Shown in pieces: positions 59,067 to 64,000 of a DNA stretch of 64,000 bases. The notes beneath the pieces were generated by a model. It was not told where the DNA came from and did not search any database. It saw only the letters and a program-made list of their open reading frames with translations. The number at the start of each line of letters is the position of its first letter. The first letter of the stretch is position 1. Made by a program: the position numbers and the translations under genes. The stretch spans positions 6,037,448 through 6,101,447 of the forward strand of contig JAFMSR010000016.1 of assembly GCA_022818135.1 (NCBI GenBank), in the 5' to 3' direction. Origin of the DNA: Saxidomus purpurata. Its lineage: Eukaryota > Mollusca > Bivalvia > Venerida > Veneridae.

Positions 59067-61559
59067 TTCACAAGACGTAATTTGAAAACTTATTTTTTGT
59101 ATCAATTAACAGATGTCACCAGGAAAAGCCGCATCAAATGACATCGAAAACGTGTCTTCAGTTTCTATGTAAACAAGTGGATGTCAGCGTCCTAAACTAG
59201 ATGGCAATGAACGGCACGCAACACAATGTGCAATTAAATTCTTACAAGCAATGATCACTTGAAAGAACAAGGGAGTAGGTAACACGCTAGACAATTGATC
59301 GAACCGCTATTGAAAATACCTTTGAATAAAATAAACTACAATGAAGTATGAGACAATGTTACCATTATCCTTCTAAATAAATGCCATTCCACAGCTAATC
59401 TTTATTGCAACGTTCAAGGGATATCATATGATAGATTTTAAAGCTATGAAAACAATTAATTACAACATATGATATGCTGTTGAGCGTCATTTCTCTATAA
59501 ATCTGAAATGCGAAGAACAAATCATTGCTTTTTAATAAATGATAACATTATGAAATATTACAACATGCATAGAGAATGTTTGTTTGTACACATTTACATG
59601 TACATGTAATCACGAATTCAAACATTTTTAGCTACGAGAGAGTAAGTATTCTGTTCAGTTCTGTTCGATTTCGGTTATGTGAATGAGTAACGAATTAGTG
59701 AAAAGATAGACAGGGGATCCGCAAAATCAAAATGAAGCAGTTTGTAAAATGTCTGTAATATTGAAGGGTCGTTAATTGTGCGCGTAATGATACCGGCATA
59801 TAGTGATTTTTACAAACACATTGCAACGATTCGGTACACATTTGAATACATAACATAGGTATATTTTTTGTATGTTCAAACTATACGTTTTATTCATTAT
59901 TTGCTTTAGGTAATTAAACCTAGGATTTCAAGTGGTGAATAGACAATAATTTGAACACAATAACACGTTATAAATCAAACAGATCTGTTAATTCTCACAT
60001 TTATAGATAGCAGCAATCCAAAAACTTTAGAAAATAACAGCAGGTATGTTGCGACATGAAAAGCCTGGAAATCGTGAAATGGCGCAAGAATTTTCGTGAA
60101 AAATCATGAGAAAAAGTTGCGAAAAAGCAAAGGATACCGTCTCAAACAAAGTCGTGACTGAATAACATAGGGAAAGATCGCAGGTGAAATGAAATGGGGA
60201 AATATCCCAAAATAACAAGGCGGCAAGTCGTGAACAAAACTCAGACGAGAAAGCGGAATAAAAAAGAGATAGCCTATAGATTTAGCAAGAATACTAAAAT
60301 GTTTTTGTAAAACATTTATAGACTCATGAATATGCGTGAAGTCCGCTCACCCATTGTTTCATACTTCAATATTGATCATGTTCGTGAATGATTTTCTTTA
60401 TGAGACATCTTCGGTTAGCATTTCTTATTTGTACTTTAATGAAATCAATTTCTTTTAATTTTCTCAACTGTAAATTAATTTTGACACGCTCATAGGTCGA
60501 TTGTATGAAAAATAATACTCCTTAATGTTTTCTCTTATATATCTCCTATCTGTCTAATGGAACTACTTCTGTGTCTTTGTAATGAAACTATTTTCATACT
60601 GTGGACGTACGCATGTATATCGTGTCATGCTATATGGAACGCCTTTGTTGTCTTCTAATACTTTTATTATATTTCATACCTGTGTTATTCCTGAATATAG
60701 AGATGTTTTTTTAAGTCTCGTATAATTCTATTTTAACAATGGTTATGCGCAATAGTTTATTTCACTGCAATGCATTATTTGTATTTTATATATGCGTGGA
60801 TGAGACCCTAATAATGTCAAACATATTTCATATAATAGCGGCAAATGCTTTTAAATGCAAGGTATAGTATAGCTCTTATTCAATGTGGCGGTAATGACGT
60901 TAAATGCAATGCATTTGATAGTGTGTGCTGTACATACAATAAGAGAACAATGTCGTTCAAAAAGCATTCACACATTTACTGCTTACCTTTTTATAAAAAC
61001 ATTCTGTAGTGGTTTCTTTTTAGTTAAAGTCGTTTTTTTGCTTCATTTAAGCTTTTTATGTACGGTAAAATGTATGTGAAAAAAGTAAACGCTTGTAAAA
61101 CAGAGCCCCGGCACATTTTTTAAAACAAATACGACCGTGAAGCGCCCAAAAAAGTACAAAACATGATAGAACAATGGTTGTTATGCTATGACTCGGCGCA
61201 CATTCTTTGTTATACATGTATGAAAGATCATAGATCATGGCTGATACCCTGTCAATCCCATACAAAGGCCCACAATCATTGTAAATTTTGGGCTTCAAGT
61301 TTAAATAGAAAAATTGCATTTTTTGTCTATGTATGATATTGACTACAAACAACGTGCGCGAATTTAATTACTGTTTGAAGTGGTAACGGCTTACTTGATT
61401 GTAATTATAGATTCCTCTTCAGTGACTATGAAACTAACTGGTTTAAATTACTTATCCCGATGTTGAAATTAACGAACATATTAACAGTGAGATAAAAACA
61501 GATATGTTAAGTGTTTTAAAGAAGTTATATTTCTAAACATAAATGTTTGATAATTTCGC

Positions 61560-61715
61560 GAAACAGTTACCCGAAGTGACGGATATTTCCGTTTGAACCA
61601 AGTATCTCATGGAAGAAACATTTAGTAATTCACGTAAGTCGTCTTACACGGGGGATGTAAGATGAGATTTTCCAGCACTGGTAAAAACTGCAGATATCCC
61701 CATCTGGTATGCACG
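61560..61715. repeat. Interspersed repeat copy 2
   Basis: Shorter copy of the 15190 repeat (GTGACGGATATTTCCGTTTG ... TGAGATTTTCCAGCACTGG), upstream of the gene. Confidence 0.7.
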
Positions 61716-62448
61716 AGAAATATATATTAAGATTTTGAAATCAGAGTCAAGACCAGTGCGTGTACTTGTAATTAAGTGGGATCTAAGACATATATCTAAA
61801 ATATGTATGTGTGTTTTTCTGTATGTATGTGGCCAAACATAGGGTCTGTAACAAGTGTCTGTGGGGAACTAAAATTTGTGATTATATTCTATGATACCAA
61901 ATACATGTCTGCGTCAGTGCCTTATTATTATAGTGATCTTGTAAGTTTATATGTCTGTCTGTTAGTGTCTCTTACTACGATTCATTGTGTTTGTTCTTAC
62001 TTGAACTTGGAAAATTTTCAAAGCCGACTGAAATCGATAATTTGATATTTTGCTTGTAAGAACTTTAAACTATTCCATGCACCAAAAGAGTTCTCCTTTT
62101 GTGTTGCATGTGTCAACAACATACTAAAGTGTTCTTCTCGCAAAAGAACTATAAAAATCTTTTGTAAAAATCTACTGAAACAATAACACAAATGGTTTAG
62201 TTTACCACGCTTTTTCAGAAGTAACTTTAAATATCTAAACAGTAACATAAATTTAAACGTTTTAACAATTTGAAGTAAACTTAAGGGAAGTAACAAACAC
62301 CGTTTAAATACGTACATAAATAAATACAATAAGCATTATCTACCTTGTACCAGCTTGCATTTGATATACCAGGCTAAGTTATATTTTCAAATTGGTCGTC
62401 ATGATGTAGACATGCCATTTACTAGCATTTTAAATTCTGCAACAGTAT

Positions 62449-62481
62449 TGATGGATGGATGGATGGATGGATGGATGGATG
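62449..62481 (+). repeat. (GGAT)n microsatellite
   Basis: About eight GATG units upstream of the gene. Confidence 0.92.
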
Positions 62482-64000
62482 AATTGAAAGTTAATTTCCA
62501 TGATAGTTTAACTGAAAAGCAGAATGAGTCATTTTTTACTATTTCTTTATATATTTGCAACAGTTATTTCTTAATCAGTTTTAGCAAATGAATATGAAAT
62601 GTGATATCTTTAGTAAGAAAAAAGACAATATAAAGGTTCTGAAGATAATTCGTATACATGTACGTGCTTTCCAGCAGACTAAAATACGCGTATAGTCTAT
62701 TTCTGTAAGCCAATCATATGTTATTTGAAAACAAACTTGGGATCCCGGCTCGGCAGTTAACGTGAATGTTAAACAAACTTATTTGATATAAATCATTATA
62801 ACTTAACAGCATCTGACATTTTTAGAAGTAAATTAAGTTCAAAAGAAACTTTGGTAGCAAGGTCTTTAAGAAAAAATGCAAGTTGTGATTAAAGCTTGGA
62901 TATTCTACTTCGTTTGAATATTTGAGGAAATCATACGTGATGCAGTAAACATGTCACCATGATACAGTTGTTTCGCTAGGTAAGTAATAATACTAATTGT
63001 ATTTACATGTACTTCTTAAGTGTCATCTTAATGGTCAGCATGATCAGTATTTCTGGAATTAGAGACGATCGAAAAGAGTCTGACAATCTATACAAGAGAT
63101 TTAAAGATATAAGTTCAATTACAAAAATCTGTTCAAATATGAAAAGTGGCGAATCGGGGTCGGCACATTTATGAGTGGTAAATCATCATTCAACACATTT
63201 TGTTAGAGGGGTGAGTGAAATTATTAAACGGACTATTAACGATGTTAAGAAATTGAAAACAGTAAATAAAATCTTTTTTACAGCTAATGTAAACTTAACT
63301 TTAAACTTATTTAAACGATATATGTATAACCTAAAAAAGATAAAAGTGTATTCACTGAAAATTTACAGATACCATGCATGACTGCAGTTTTTTCTGTTCG
63401 AAGTATCTTTTTTGCTCTTAGTTTTCACTTTCGACACCTGTGATAAAAGGTTCAGCTATGAAAAGAAAAACATTAGAAATCTGTAGCATTTTTTATTAAA
63501 TAAATTGGTTTTGAATTAATGTTTTAGTAAAAGTTGTGACGTTTTCTATGGAGGAATATCCGCAAAACTCACCACGCATTATATACATGCTTATATGAAC
63601 GCCTTACATTAAATAAATTTTACGGTAAATTATATACAATTGGTTTTGAATTACTTTACAAGAATGTATACTTTGTAGTAAGGATATAGGCATAATCGTC
63701 GCAGAGTTTTTTTATTATTACGCCAGCATTTCCCAAATGCTTTTATAGACTCTTATTCATAAACGTTGCACGTTTGTAATGACCTTATTCAAAATAGGAT
63801 ACACAGGAGCGAACATGACACATGTGCCTTCGATGGGAGCACGAAAACACTTAACGTTTCTGCCAAGTTTTTCATACAAAATAAACCCATCCCATTTATC
63901 AGGTATGTTTAAACCATGTCATATTTGAAAAACCGGCAGTAATAGTAGTCTATTCAAACTGTTAAAATTAGATTTAAAAAAAGTACACTATTTTATTTTT

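Larger units (their letters stand above)
59067..64000. other. Upstream flank, no gene recognised
   Basis: AT-rich DNA with only short frames lacking domain or splice support. Contains a repeat copy at 61560-61715 and a GGAT microsatellite at 62449-62481; nothing else stood out. Confidence 0.6.

Noticed and set aside
61056..62329. Minus-strand frames of about 100 residues upstream of the gene
   Set aside because: No domain, no splice sites, and composition typical of AT-rich non-coding DNA.

Overview
The window looks like an AT-rich mollusc genome, most probably a bivalve. The reasons are a single intron-rich extracellular gene, many tRNA-derived SINE-like copies, MITEs, and hairpin-ended tandem repeats carrying GACGGACGG tracts. 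The species cannot be named from this sequence.

The only gene I can support is on the minus strand. It starts at an ATG at 58972 and runs off the left edge of the window. I placed 51 exons (the last is partial) totalling about 7.6 kb of coding sequence, or about 2,539 codons. The reading frame stays open across every junction. The predicted product is a secreted mosaic protein. In order it has: signal peptide, C-type lectin domain, LDL-receptor class A, CUB, PAN/apple, two more CUBs, seven sushi domains, two HYR domains, one sushi, an uncharacterised Cys-containing domain (X), two ephrin-receptor-like (GCC2/GCC3-type) repeats, eleven EGF-like repeats, a pentraxin-like domain, then a second HYR / Cys-rich / X / ephrin-receptor-like series that leaves the window. 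The central and distal part follows the domain order of SVEP1 (sushi, HYR, HYR, sushi, ephrin-receptor-like, EGF, pentraxin). The lectin/LDLa/CUB/PAN front end is not part of vertebrate SVEP1.

Layout: 59.0-64.0 kb is upstream DNA with a TATA box near 59060. 54.3-58.9 kb is intron 1 (SINE and MITE). 44.8-54.3 kb carries the lectin, LDLa, CUB and PAN exons plus palindromic element B (48827-50048). 41.8-44.8 kb is an intron of tandem repeats. 31.5-42.0 kb holds the last CUB exon and the sushi/HYR exons, with a 34-bp minisatellite (33812-34582) that copies a splice acceptor. 28.4-31.5 kb holds palindromic element A (28765-30715). 21.4-28.4 kb is the X domain, ephrin-receptor-like repeats and first EGFs. 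16.5-21.4 kb is a repeat-rich intron with a reverse-transcriptase relic. 10.2-16.5 kb is the remaining EGFs and the first pentraxin exons. 0-5.9 kb is the end of the pentraxin domain and the second HYR/X series.

The main unusual signals are: (1) about 23 tandem copies of a 3' splice site immediately upstream of the exon that uses it; (2) two different long-palindrome elements, each flanked by the identical 6-bp direct repeat CTTTTG; (3) the mosaic gene itself, with an apparently duplicated internal module. Exon calls rest on splice consensus, phase agreement and domain recognition by eye. No transcript or database evidence was available.
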